59,320 bases of DNA from CAYYYA01 sp964487895 (lineage in GTDB: Bacteria; Patescibacteriota; Patescibacteriia; UBA1558; 2-01-FULL-52-15). The stretch covers positions 1-59,320 of the forward strand of contig CAZASM010000003.1 of assembly GCA_964487895.1 (NCBI GenBank). The letters are read 5' to 3'. Positions 7,870 through 15,557 of this stretch are shown here, piece after piece; position 1 is the first letter of the stretch; every line of letters begins with the position of its first letter. Position numbers and translations under genes: made by a program. The notes beneath the pieces were generated by a model. The model searched no databases and was not told where the DNA came from. It saw nothing but the letters and a program-made list of their open reading frames with translations.

Positions 7870-7901
7870 TTAGCCCGGATTGATGCCAAGCTCCGTTAAT
7901 C

Positions 7902-8109
7902 AAAAAAACAGGGCCTAGCATCAAAGCATGCTGGTTCCCCGTTTTTTAAGTTGTAAGTTATAAGTTGTAAGTAGGAAGTAGGGACCACCCTACGCCAAGG
8001 CTTCGGGTGGTTGCACCATCAGCCTCTGGCTGACGGAGCAAAAAAAAACGGAGCCATTACTCCAATCCCATTGCGCTAGGATTAATGGAGCTGTGCCCCT
8101 ATTTTTTTA
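7902..8109. terminator. Two bidirectional terminator-like hairpins with repeats between
   Basis: 7902-7947 holds an A tract, a stem (AACAGGG..GCAT/ATGC..CCCCGTT) and a T tract. 8040-8109 holds a second hairpin (AGCCAT..AATCC/GGATT..ATGGAGCT), again between A and T tracts. Between them are a heptanucleotide array (GTTGTAA/GTTATAA/GTAGGAA, 7950-7983) and a CCACCC..GGGTGG palindrome. They probably end the small membrane-protein operon to the right and insulate the lipoprotein gene. No gene is seen here. A third hairpin (TCACCCCAC/GTGGGGTGA) is at 8181-8213. Confidence 0.55.
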
Positions 8110-8232
8110 ACGTTTGCCACGTTGGATATAGTATAGGCGAATTGGTGAAAATGGCAAGTGGATAAGTTCTAAGCCAATTTTCACCCCACCGAGCAATAGC
8201 TAAGTGGGGTGATTATTGGGGTAGGTCACTAC

Positions 8233-8361
8233 TTACCCTTTCGGTTTGGGGTTTCTGGTGATGAACCAGAAGAGGAGTAGGAGGCCGATGATCAGGCTTC
8301 CGGCCAAGATGTAGCGAGTAGCCTGAGCCAGAATTTGGAACCAGTTCGCATCGATTATCAT
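8233..8361 (-). CDS. Predicted 42-residue membrane peptide
   Basis: The frame from ATG (8361) to TAA (8233-8235) encodes a peptide that starts MIIDANWFQILAQATRY. A single hydrophobic span rich in L, I, F and W follows, with a basic tail RNPKPKG. A TAAGG element lies just upstream. The start is 30 bases after the stop of the 76-residue membrane gene, in the same direction, so the two form a small operon. The amphipathic N-terminus with a single span would suit a membrane-bound regulator or complex subunit, but no family is recognised. Confidence 0.5.
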   Translation of the reverse strand: MIIDANWFQILAQATRYILAGSLIIGLLLLFWFITRNPKPKG

Positions 8362-8391
8362 AGCCTTACTTTCTCGGGGACCATCTGGGAG

Positions 8392-8622
8392 TTACTGACG
8401 TTGACTGAAATGATGCGTGAGAACCAGAGTAACGCCTCCACCGGCACAAAGACCGATGGGTATCAACTGGGGAGCACCGAGTCCAGAAATAACCAGTCCG
8501 ACCAGTATTGCGATCAGGCCAACCATTCCTGCGATTCTCTCGCGCTTGGCTTTGGCTATACGTCGAAATCGTCGACGTAGCAAGCGTTGATATTCATGCA
8601 TAGTCGGACGACGATGTGACAT
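8392..8622 (-). CDS. Small two-span membrane protein
   Basis: The 76-residue protein begins with a strongly basic, Arg-rich segment (residues 4-29, with RRRFRR and KAKRER). Two hydrophobic spans (about 30-48 and 52-70) and a short tail follow. The positive-inside rule puts both ends in the cytoplasm. The ATG has a clear TAAGGAGA site. It lies downstream of clpP and upstream of the 42-residue peptide on the same strand. GC-rich codons and the strong ribosome-binding site place it with the cassette-like genes. Function is unknown. Confidence 0.7.
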   Translation of the reverse strand: MSHRRPTMHEYQRLLRRRFRRIAKAKRERIAGMVGLIAILVGLVISGLGAPQLIPIGLCAGGGVTLVLTHHFSQRQ

Positions 8623-8672
8623 CGATTCTCCTTACCGGATGTTGGTTGAGGGACAGAGCGAAAAATATAAAA

Positions 8673-9254
8673 TTAAGCTTTGGTAATCACTTTATCAATA
8701 ATACCATAAGCTATCGCTTCATCGGGACTCATAAAATAATCACGGTCAGAGTCTTTCTCTATTTTCTCTAGTTTCTGGCCAGTATGTTTCTGTAATATTT
8801 TATTCAAACGATCTTTGAGTTTCAACATATGTTCTGCTCGGATCTTGATATCAGAAGCTTGTCCAGAAGTTCCGCCCATGAGTTGGTGAATTAAGATTTC
8901 CGAATTTGGTAAAGCAAAACGTTTACCTTTGGCGCCACCAGCGAGTAAAATAGCAGCCATACTAGCGGCCATGCCAATACAAATAGTCGAGACATCAGGT
9001 TTGATATATTGCATGGTGTCGTAGATAGCTAGACCATCCATGACAGAACCACCGGGAGAGTTGATATAGATTTTGATATCTTTGGTATCACTCTGAGCAG
9101 CGAGAAATAAGAGTTGAGCAATCACTGCGTTAGCGACATTTTCTTCTATCTCACTGCCAAGAAAAATTATCCGGTCTTTCAAAAGACGAGAATAAATATC
9201 ATAGGCGCGTTCTCCGTAGGTAGATTTTTCGATGACAGTAGGGATTAGGTTCAT
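8673..9254 (-). CDS. clpP: ATP-dependent Clp protease proteolytic subunit
   Basis: The start at 9254 gives 193 residues (MNLIPTVIEKS), the usual ClpP length. The frame runs 12 codons further upstream, but that stretch lies in a heptanucleotide repeat array. The catalytic triad is visible: Ser in IGMAASMAA, His in EILIHQLMGG, and Asp in SDRDYFMSP. The family motif YINSPGGSV is also present. ClpP forms a two-ring tetradecameric chamber that degrades proteins fed by ClpX or ClpC. No Clp ATPase is in this window. There is no clear ribosome-binding site at the chosen start. Confidence 0.95.
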   Translation of the reverse strand: MNLIPTVIEKSTYGERAYDIYSRLLKDRIIFLGSEIEENVANAVIAQLLFLAAQSDTKDIKIYINSPGGSVMDGLAIYDTMQYIKPDVSTICIGMAASMAAILLAGGAKGKRFALPNSEILIHQLMGGTSGQASDIKIRAEHMLKLKDRLNKILQKHTGQKLEKIEKDSDRDYFMSPDEAIAYGIIDKVITKA

Positions 9255-9265
9255 AGGAGTTTTTT

Positions 9266-9411
9266 GTAATAACCAATATTCAATAATCAAATTTCAAACA
9301 ATAATTAATATCAAATATCTAAACTCTCTTCAATTATTGCTTTATTATTTTAACCCTTTTTGTATTGTATTGTTTGACTATTGAAACTTGAGTATTGATT
9401 ATTATTTCTAG
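9266..9411. repeat. Inverted pair of heptanucleotide arrays upstream of clpP
   Basis: The left arm has AATAACC/AATATTC/AATAATC/AAATTTC units. The right arm, read on the other strand, has AATAATC/AATACTC/AAGTTTC/AATAGTC. The two arms are complementary and could form a long imperfect hairpin in the clpP leader. Confidence 0.6.
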
Positions 9412-9451
9412 TCTTTACCATACCTTATCACACCCCTATAGCTGGTCAAGA

Positions 9452-10417
9452 CTAGACTACAGTCCAACTATTGCCGTCAATTATAAGTTTGCCTGGCAGG
9501 CGAAAGGCAGCTGCTTTCTTATGTCCGCCACCACCCAGAGCTTGAGCTATTTTACTGACGTCAGGTTTGTCAAAAGGAGTGCGGAACGAGCCACGAATCA
9601 AATCAGGTTCAATCTTCAAAACTAAAATGGTGCGGGCTTCATTAAGTATCGCTAAATAATTGGCCAATCCTTCCATCGCTTCTGTTGTCAGATTTAATCT
9701 GGTCAGGTCTTCATGTGTAATATAGGTGACAGCTAGGTTATATTTTTTAATTTTCTTCAGACGACTAAGAGCAAGCCCCCAGAGCTGCAATTGAGGTAGA
9801 GGTTTATTTTCAAAAGTATAACTAATAATTTGATTCATATCAGCGCCAGCAGCTATCAGATGCGCTGAAGTTTCTAAGGTTAGATGACCGGTGGCAGGAT
9901 TACGTAGTGCTCCAGTATCTGTCACGACTCCAGTCAAGAGACATTGTGCTAATCGTTTTGTTATCGGGATATGCCAATGACGGAATAATCTGGTGACCAC
10001 TTCACAGGTTGAGCTGGCTGAGGTAATGACAAGATTATAGTGTCCATAGAGTGGGTTGGTCTGATGATGATCGATATTCACAATCTGAATCGTGGTAGGT
10101 AATAACGGTATGAGCTCTACAATTCCGGCGTATTGTAAGCTGCCAGCGTCGAGAACTAAGAGGACATCGAACTGTTGTTTAAATATTTCTTGATCAGTCG
10201 TGTAGTGATGATTATTGGGTAAGAATTGAAGATACTCTGGTAAAGGGTCGAGGCAGAAAGCTCTGACACGTTTACCACGACTAAGTAAATATTCGATCCA
10301 AGCATTACCAACGCCAAGTGTATCGCCATCAGGAGATTGATGAGAGACGATTAAAATAGATTGCGCTTGGTCAATCGTTTGTTTGATTTGTTCGGCTTCT
10401 CTTTGGTGTTGTAGCAT
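9452..10417 (-). CDS. nrnA: DHH-family phosphoesterase, NrnA-like
   Basis: The 321-residue protein carries the full DHH/DHHA1 signature: SHQSPDGDTLG near residue 30, the DHH motif in NIDHHQTNP near 120, and a C-terminal DHHA1 domain with GGGGHKKAAAF near 300. NrnA proteins degrade short oligoribonucleotides (nanoRNA) and dephosphorylate pAp. In CPR genomes this is a frequent neighbour of infB-rbfA. Here a second, degenerate homologue lies at 13629 on the other side of infB. The gene uses its own region; the upstream 300 bp are repeat-rich. Confidence 0.9.
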   Translation of the reverse strand: MLQHQREAEQIKQTIDQAQSILIVSHQSPDGDTLGVGNAWIEYLLSRGKRVRAFCLDPLPEYLQFLPNNHHYTTDQEIFKQQFDVLLVLDAGSLQYAGIVELIPLLPTTIQIVNIDHHQTNPLYGHYNLVITSASSTCEVVTRLFRHWHIPITKRLAQCLLTGVVTDTGALRNPATGHLTLETSAHLIAAGADMNQIISYTFENKPLPQLQLWGLALSRLKKIKKYNLAVTYITHEDLTRLNLTTEAMEGLANYLAILNEARTILVLKIEPDLIRGSFRTPFDKPDVSKIAQALGGGGHKKAAAFRLPGKLIIDGNSWTVV

Positions 10418-10664
10418 AACAACGGAGTGTAGCGTTTTTGGGACAGGAGGTCAAGACACGCACTGTCATTGCGAGACCAGCCTCAAGTGGTCGAAGCAAT
10501 CTCCCTACCATCTACAATATATCTACTAGTATCCGCTACGCGCGGAGCGGTTAGGGACCAGAGGGCTCGGAGTTCCGAAGCCCGCCCTCTAGGCCCCTAA
10601 CAACCCCTACTCCCGGCACGTGCCCTCAGGCCGGGCAGGCCACTGACGAAAGTAGTACTTACCA
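10418..10664. repeat. Repeat-rich gap: half TCATTGCGAG element and nested palindrome
   Basis: 10461-10506 matches one half of the TCATTGCGAG/GAAGCAATCTC element. 10549-10602 is a nested palindrome with three helical tiers: GTTAGGG/CCCTAAC, AGAGGGC/GCCCTCT and TCGGA/TCCGA. A GCCGGGCAGGC fragment follows. No gene is seen. Confidence 0.55.
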
Positions 10665-10693
10665 TTGACAGTGAGTCATTATGAGAGTAATTT
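10665..10693 (+). promoter_or_regulatory. Near-consensus sigma-70 promoter of the STAS gene
   Basis: TTGACA at 10665-10670, a 17-base spacer and TAATTT at 10688-10693. Confidence 0.7.
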
Positions 10694-10747
10694 AGCTTTT
10701 AATCGCCTTTTGTTCTTGCTACTAAATCTCTTTCTGGAGGTGAGATA

Positions 10748-11089
10748 ATGCAATTCATGATAGAGCAGAGAAGTTCCGCTGTAATCGTTCGGCCGGAGGG
10801 ACCTGATCTGATCGGATGTGAGAAAGTTCGACTGCATGAGGCGATCAGAGCCGCATTGAGTCGGCCTGCCATGAGGCGCCTGATCATCGATTTCAGTCAG
10901 GTTCGAATCGTAGATAGTGCTTGTCTGGGAGTGCTGGTCACTGCACATAGTGATACCATAAAGTCACATCGTACCATGTGTCTGGCCGTTTTGCCGCAGG
11001 GTTTGATTCATACCCTTGTCATTACCAGGCTGGACACCATTTTCACTATTGCTCAGACAGTTGAAGGAGCGATAGCGTTCAAGACCTAG
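10748..11089 (+). CDS. Lone STAS-domain (anti-sigma-factor antagonist-like) protein
   Basis: The 113 residues form a single STAS domain. An N-terminal strand leads to LIIDFSQVRIVDSACLGVLV at about 56-75, which contains the conserved D-S pair where anti-anti-sigma factors such as SpoIIAA are phosphorylated. A helix and LPQGLIHTLVITRLDTIF follow, as in the family. No partner kinase, phosphatase or sigma factor is nearby, so the partner is unknown. GGAGG stands 8 bases before the ATG. Promoter and terminator are private, so it belongs with the cassette-like genes. It could act in stress signalling or as a membrane-complex subunit (MlaB-like). Confidence 0.85.
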   Translation: MQFMIEQRSSAVIVRPEGPDLIGCEKVRLHEAIRAALSRPAMRRLIIDFSQVRIVDSACLGVLVTAHSDTIKSHRTMCLAVLPQGLIHTLVITRLDTIFTIAQTVEGAIAFKT

Positions 11090-11101
11090 TAGTTCTCCCA
11101 A

Positions 11102-11150
11102 CAAAAACACCCGTCGTTCAGCTAAACTGGATCGGCGGGTGGTTTATTTT
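11102..11150. terminator. Terminator between STAS gene and rbfA
   Basis: The stem CACCCG/CGGGTG, with an A tract on the left and TTTATTTT on the right, separates two convergent genes. Confidence 0.7.
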
Positions 11151-11488
11151 AGTGGTTCGTCGACGTTGTTCAGTGCTCGGTCGATATTATCTAGTTTGAT
11201 ATTGGTCTCATCGTAGACCCACTGGATGCGCGGGACAAATCTCATGGATAATGTCCGATTGAGTTTGTATTGGATATGACCGGTTTGTTTTTTCAACGCT
11301 GCTAGTCCAGTGCCAGACATGGAGTTTGGTAAGACGCTGACGAAGACTTTAGCATGTTTGAGATCAGGAGTAGGTTCGGTACGGGAGATAGTGATCAGAC
11401 AGCCACGAGGTGACTCGAAATCACGCAACATGATGTTATTGATCTCCTGTGTCATCAGGGCGCCCACTTGGTTAGTTCTTTGCGACAT
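11144..11488 (-). CDS. rbfA: Ribosome-binding factor A
   Basis: At 114 residues this has the RbfA length and features: an N-terminal helix starting MSQRTNQVGALMTQEI, CLITISRTEPTPDLKHAKVFVSV, and the C-terminal LRFVPRIQWVYDE-type motif. RbfA helps mature the 5' end of 16S rRNA in the 30S subunit. The start overlaps the 3' end of infB by 17 bases, the classic infB-rbfA arrangement, so translation is probably coupled. Confidence 0.93.
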   Translation of the reverse strand: MSQRTNQVGALMTQEINNIMLRDFESPRGCLITISRTEPTPDLKHAKVFVSVLPNSMSGTGLAALKKQTGHIQYKLNRTLSMRFVPRIQWVYDETNIKLDNIDRALNNVDEPLK

Positions 11489-13466
11489 CAGATTCGGTGA
11501 AGAATTCTAAAATATCATCTTTTTGGATCACGGGCTCACCGAGGAAGCGCATACCAATTTGGTTACCAGCGACGACTTCAGTCATCTTTTCTTTATTAGA
11601 TTCCAGATCAGTCAGGTCACCGAAAGTAATGATTTCATTATTACGGAGAACTTTCACCTTACAAGGATTTCTAACCATACCTTCTGTCACAGCGCCACCG
11701 AGAATAGTTTCTTTTTTGATTACTTTGAAAACCGCGAGAACTTTCAGCTTGCCAATTAACGTACGGACGATATCTGGTTGCTCGAGATTTTTTAGTTCAA
11801 CTTCTAGACGTTCTAATAATTTATAAATAATATCAAACTGATAGAACTTGATTTTCTTCTCAGCAATTTTCATGGTCATCTGACGATTAGAGGTCAGATG
11901 GAAAGCGATGAGAATAGCATTAGCCGCTTCAGCTGCTTGGACATCACTTTCGGTGACGAAGCCGAGAGCTTTTTTCACAATCTTAATTCGAGCTTTATCA
12001 TTGCTCAGTTTAGCTAGTGATTCTTCGATCGCTTCTAATGAGCCTAAGACATCGGCTTTGACTACGACATTGAGGGTTGGGATGTTTTGATCAGCAGTTT
12101 CAGTAGGAGCGTTAATACTGTGGGTTGTTTTTTGGCTACCACCATGTTCCGAAGGCATATTCTTAGCTTGCTTGCGGAATTCTTTGACGTCAGTAGCGAC
12201 ATGCACGATGTCACCAGATTGTGGCACTGCTTTCAGCCCGAGTAATTTCGCCGGTGTTCCAGGAGTAGCGTGATCAATAGATTCGCCTTTCCAAGTTTTC
12301 AATGCTTTGACTTTACCAGTGATAGCGCCAACAGTGATTAAGTCATTCACCTTCAAAGTTCCGGCTTGGATCAGGACAGTGGCTACTGGACCTTCGTTTT
12401 TGTCCATGTGTGACTCAATGACAGTGGCCAGAGCTTGACCTTCTTCGTCTGATGTTAGGTCGCCAATATCGGCGACTAGTAAAACCATTTCTAATAGTTC
12501 ATCTAGACCTTTTCCTTGCAGTGCCGAGATAGGGACACAGATAGTTTTGCCACCCCAATCTTCTGGTGTTAGGTTGATTTCGGTTAGTTCTTTTTTCACT
12601 CGTTCAATATCGGCACCTTCTTTATCAATCTTATTGATAGCCACGATGAATGGTAAATTTTCTTTTTGGATAATTGCTAAACTTTCTAAAGTTTGTGGTT
12701 TGATTCCATCATCTGCAGCTACAACCAAGATAGCGACGTCAGCAATCTGACCTCCGCGTGAGCGCATAGTTTTGAAAGCCTCATGTCCAGGTGTATCGAG
12801 GAAAGTTATCAAGCGTTCTTGCTTATCTTTATTGACGATAGTTTGATAAGCGCCGATGTGTTGAGTAATACCGCCGGCTTCTCCAGCTACTAAGTTAGTT
12901 TTACGGATAGCATCTAGTAATTTTGTCTTACCATGATCAACGTGTCCCATGACGACGACGACAGGAGGACGGATACTAGTTTTAGTACGGTCAACCATCA
13001 TGGCCTCCAGTTCTTCTTTCTTACTTTGCACCTGTTCGATTTCTCCGGCTTCTAGTCTGGTAACTTTGAAACCTAAATCTTCAGCAATGATGCTAGCAGT
13101 ATCAAAATCTAAACGTTCATTAAGTGAAGCCATGATACCATTACGCATCATTTCACCCATGACTTTGGATAAAGGCATATGTACTTGCTCGGCTAAGTCT
13201 TTGACGACGATAGTTGGTCCAATAGCTAGTGTTTTGTTTTGTTCTAAGTTGGCAGCGACCTGACCACGGATTTCGGTCACTGCTTCATTCTGACGTTTGA
13301 TGGCCATCAGCTTCGAGCGTTGCTTCCAAGCCATCAAGATTTTATCTACTTGAGAATCATCAACTTTAATAGCTCTAGCACCTATAGCAAAACCGAGCTC
13401 CGGGAGTTTTTCCAGGAGTTCCTTGGTAGAGACGTTTAACTGTCGTGCTAGCTTGGAAACATTCAT
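11472..13466 (-). CDS. infB: Translation initiation factor IF-2
   Basis: The 664-residue protein starts with an IF2_N module (MNVSKLARQLNVSTKELLEKL) and has a second N-terminal segment near 80-150. The GTPase domain shows G1 GHVDHGKT near 174, DTPGH and NKID. Domains II, III and IV complete the C-terminal half and bind fMet-tRNA. It lacks the long low-complexity N-terminus of E. coli IF-2, which is usual in small genomes. It places initiator tRNA on the 30S subunit. It is transcribed leftward with rbfA and shares a 160-bp divergent spacer with the DHH-like gene at 13629. Confidence 0.96.
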   Translation of the reverse strand: MNVSKLARQLNVSTKELLEKLPELGFAIGARAIKVDDSQVDKILMAWKQRSKLMAIKRQNEAVTEIRGQVAANLEQNKTLAIGPTIVVKDLAEQVHMPLSKVMGEMMRNGIMASLNERLDFDTASIIAEDLGFKVTRLEAGEIEQVQSKKEELEAMMVDRTKTSIRPPVVVVMGHVDHGKTKLLDAIRKTNLVAGEAGGITQHIGAYQTIVNKDKQERLITFLDTPGHEAFKTMRSRGGQIADVAILVVAADDGIKPQTLESLAIIQKENLPFIVAINKIDKEGADIERVKKELTEINLTPEDWGGKTICVPISALQGKGLDELLEMVLLVADIGDLTSDEEGQALATVIESHMDKNEGPVATVLIQAGTLKVNDLITVGAITGKVKALKTWKGESIDHATPGTPAKLLGLKAVPQSGDIVHVATDVKEFRKQAKNMPSEHGGSQKTTHSINAPTETADQNIPTLNVVVKADVLGSLEAIEESLAKLSNDKARIKIVKKALGFVTESDVQAAEAANAILIAFHLTSNRQMTMKIAEKKIKFYQFDIIYKLLERLEVELKNLEQPDIVRTLIGKLKVLAVFKVIKKETILGGAVTEGMVRNPCKVKVLRNNEIITFGDLTDLESNKEKMTEVVAGNQIGMRFLGEPVIQKDDILEFFTESDVAKN

Positions 13467-13589
13467 ATCGCCATTATATTACTGGTTTTTTGCTTGTTTG
13501 TCAATTCTAGATTGGTAGTTTGGTAGGCGGGTAGCTATGTAGGCCATCGGTCTCCTACAGCCTACATGCCTATGTGCCTACTCCAATGT

Positions 13590-13618
13590 TTGACACCCCC
13601 TGCTAATTCAGTTATCTT
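13590..13618 (+). promoter_or_regulatory. Consensus promoter with almost no leader
   Basis: TTGACA (13590-13595), a 17-base spacer and TATCTT (13613-13618). The expected start of transcription is only a few bases before the ATG at 13629. Confidence 0.75.
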
Positions 13619-13628
13619 AACTTGATTT

Positions 13629-14741
13629 ATGCAAACAGAAATCAGCCAAATTCAAGGTTTGATTGACCATAGTAAAGTGGTCTTGATTACTACTCGCAGC
13701 CAGGCTTCCTATGACGAGGTGGCTACTGGTTTGGCGTGGCTTCAGTGGCTGAGAGCTCAAGGCAAGCAGGCAGAATTTATTGTCGAGCAATCTCAGCTCG
13801 AGATGTTTCACTGGCTACCACAAGCTAAAGAGATTCAACCAGCTGGGCAGTACGAACACAAACATTTTATTTTACGAATTAAAACTGATAATTTTAAGCT
13901 GGGCGAATTACGTTACGACGTGGGAGAAAAATATTTAGATATTATGTTGGGCGCCAAATCAGGCACGATTCGTCCAGAAGATATTTCACCTTTGAAAGCA
14001 GATTTTCCTTTTGACCTCGTTATTACCCTCGGAGCTTCAGACCGTAACTCTTTAGGTAAGTTGAATTCAGAATACGGCGAGCAATTACAACGCGTGCCGA
14101 TAATCAATATTGATCGTCGAGCGGACAATAGTAATTTTGGTCAAATTAATTTAGTTAACATTACTGCGACTTCTTTGGCAGAGATTTGCTATGAGCTATT
14201 CAAACCAAAGTTGGACGCCCAGTTGGCTCACTATCTTTTGACTAGTATGATTGCGGCCACACGAAGCTTTCAATCACCGCAAGTTTCTCCTGATACGTTA
14301 CGACTTGCCAGCGAGCTGATGGTTGCTGGAGCGAAACGTGATGAAATAGTTCTTAATCTCTATCGTAATAAGAATCTAGCAACGTTGAAAGTCTGGGGTC
14401 AAATATTAGCGCGATTAAAGCAACAAGATGGTGTAGTATATTCTTTCATCTCTCGCGACGAGATAGCAGAAGCTTCACTTGACTGGTGGGGACTGTGTCA
14501 GGAGTTAATTTTGACTAGTCCGCAAGCCAAAATAGCAGTGTTATTTTATCAGCAGGAGTTTGAAGAAACTACCGTGCACGCAGTAGCGCGAGAAAACTAT
14601 GATCTGTCTATTTTACTAGCTCGTTTCCAACCGCAAGGAACTAAGCGGCAGGTCGAGTTTGCTATCAAGCAAGCGTTACCAACTATTGAGACAGAGGTAG
14701 TTTCTCTGTTAGCTGATAAGCTGAAGACGGTTCAGGGATAG
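13629..14741 (+). CDS. Degenerate DHH-like protein lacking the metal-binding motif
   Basis: This 370-residue protein lines up with NrnA-like DHH proteins. The opening VLITTRSQASYDEVATGLAWLQWLRAQGK corresponds to the SHQSPDGDTLG region, NIDRRADNSNFGQINLV to the DHH segment, and LLTSMIAATRSFQSP to the next motif. The catalytic DHH reads DRR, the first Asp-rich loop is lost, and no GGGGH motif is present at the C-terminus. Metal binding and catalysis are therefore unlikely. It may be a structural or regulatory relative of the intact enzyme encoded at 9452. It is transcribed from its own consensus promoter as a nearly leaderless mRNA, divergent from infB. Confidence 0.8.
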   Translation: MQTEISQIQGLIDHSKVVLITTRSQASYDEVATGLAWLQWLRAQGKQAEFIVEQSQLEMFHWLPQAKEIQPAGQYEHKHFILRIKTDNFKLGELRYDVGEKYLDIMLGAKSGTIRPEDISPLKADFPFDLVITLGASDRNSLGKLNSEYGEQLQRVPIINIDRRADNSNFGQINLVNITATSLAEICYELFKPKLDAQLAHYLLTSMIAATRSFQSPQVSPDTLRLASELMVAGAKRDEIVLNLYRNKNLATLKVWGQILARLKQQDGVVYSFISRDEIAEASLDWWGLCQELILTSPQAKIAVLFYQQEFEETTVHAVARENYDLSILLARFQPQGTKRQVEFAIKQALPTIETEVVSLLADKLKTVQG

Positions 14742-14758
14742 GGTAAGAGAAACTGTAA

Positions 14759-14787
14759 TTGACATTCCGCCTTCAAACCAGCACAAT
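14759..14787 (+). promoter_or_regulatory. Probable tRNA-Ile promoter
   Basis: TTGACA at 14759-14764, a 17-base spacer and CACAAT at 14782-14787, about 110 bases before the tRNA. Confidence 0.55.
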
Positions 14788-14813
14788 TGTATGTGTTCGG
14801 TATTCTTGGGTGT

Positions 14814-14870
14814 GTACCTGCCTGCCGCAGGCAGGGCTCATCTTCGACAAGCTCAGGGTTCGTGGGACAG
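14814..14870. repeat. CCTGCCTGCCGCAGGCAGG palindrome and CGACAAGCTCAGG element
   Basis: A GC-rich 19-base palindrome is followed by a TTCGACAAGCTCAGGG module. Both are seen elsewhere in the window: the palindrome near 15009 and 42732, the second module near 6999 and 34830. Confidence 0.6.
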
Positions 14871-14897
14871 GTAAGGTAATTTGAGCGAGCAGTTGCT

Positions 14898-14974
14898 GGG
14901 CATGTAGCTCAGTCGGTTAGAGCACGGCCCTTATAAGGCCGGGGTCGATGGTTCAAGTCCATCCATGCCCACCA
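14898..14974 (+). tRNA. tRNA-Ile (anticodon UAU)
   Basis: All 77 bases fold into a canonical cloverleaf. The acceptor pairs GGGCATG with CATGCCC, the D stem is GCTC/GAGC, the anticodon stem CGGCC/GGCCG and the T stem GATGG/CCATC with loop TTCAAGT. The encoded end is A-CCA. The 7-base anticodon loop is CTTATAA, so positions 34-36 read TAT, which decodes AUA isoleucine directly. Most bacteria read AUA with a CAU tRNA modified by TilS. A UAU isoacceptor is known in some mollicutes such as Mycoplasma mobile. Confidence 0.93.
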
Positions 14975-15041
14975 ACTGCTCGTTTATGGGGTCGATGGTT
15001 CAAGTCCACCTGCCTGCGGTAGGCAGGTCCACACCCACCAA
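14975..15041 (+). pseudogene. Duplicated tRNA 3' half interrupted by a GC palindrome
   Basis: 14988-15008 repeats 21 bases of the tRNA just upstream (variable loop, T stem and T loop). A 20-base palindromic insert (CCTGCCTGCGGTAGGCAGGT, 15009-15028) follows, and then the acceptor-like end CACACCCACCA. The segments after both copies begin AACTG. It cannot fold as a whole tRNA and looks like a partial tandem duplication hit by a mobile palindrome. Confidence 0.7.
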
Positions 15042-15074
15042 CTGTTTATTTGAGATTCAAACCATCAGGTCATA

Positions 15075-15554
15075 ATGAGAAAGATTATTTTATTAATCGT
15101 AGTTGCTGTCAGTATAAGTTTTGGTTTCGTTATTCAACAATCTTTCCTTAGTCCCAAAGTAGTTTCTGGTCAAGTCTATGATTGTAATACCAAACAACCA
15201 ATAGCAAATGCTACGGTGCTAGCAGCGCAGCAAGGTTGGGGTTGGAATAACTATTTAGTTTGGGATAAAGATTATTCGACACGAACGTTGACAGATACCG
15301 TTGGAGCTTTTCGTTTAGAATTTAATCATGGAAATTTTGCTAATTTGATTGTGACCAAGGATAACTATCGCAAAGCTTTTCAGAATGAATTACCCAATCT
15401 CGGGGTGAAGGTTGGTTTAATACCCGGAGCTACAAGTGAAAATTCCTACAACTGTATTACGGAAGAAGAGTGCATGGAAACAAGGATGGAGGGTGATGTT
15501 GAGATAGGCTGGAATAAGTGTACTGATCCAGAGCCAAAGCCGTATAATAATTAG
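15075..15554 (+). CDS. Exported protein with a carboxypeptidase-regulatory-like fold
   Basis: The 159-residue protein has an N-terminal hydrophobic segment (residues 4-24) acting as signal peptide or anchor. Then comes VSGQVYDCNTKQPIANATVLAA near 35-57 and TDTVGAFRLEF near 78-88, the pattern of a CarboxypepD_reg-like beta-sandwich. Four Cys residues in the C-terminal part (NCITEEECM and NKC) could form disulfides outside the cell. It opens a plus-strand run that continues 3 bp later with a metallopeptidase-like gene, so the two are probably co-translated. Function is unknown. Confidence 0.75.
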   Translation: MRKIILLIVVAVSISFGFVIQQSFLSPKVVSGQVYDCNTKQPIANATVLAAQQGWGWNNYLVWDKDYSTRTLTDTVGAFRLEFNHGNFANLIVTKDNYRKAFQNELPNLGVKVGLIPGATSENSYNCITEEECMETRMEGDVEIGWNKCTDPEPKPYNN

Positions 15555-15557
15555 AAT

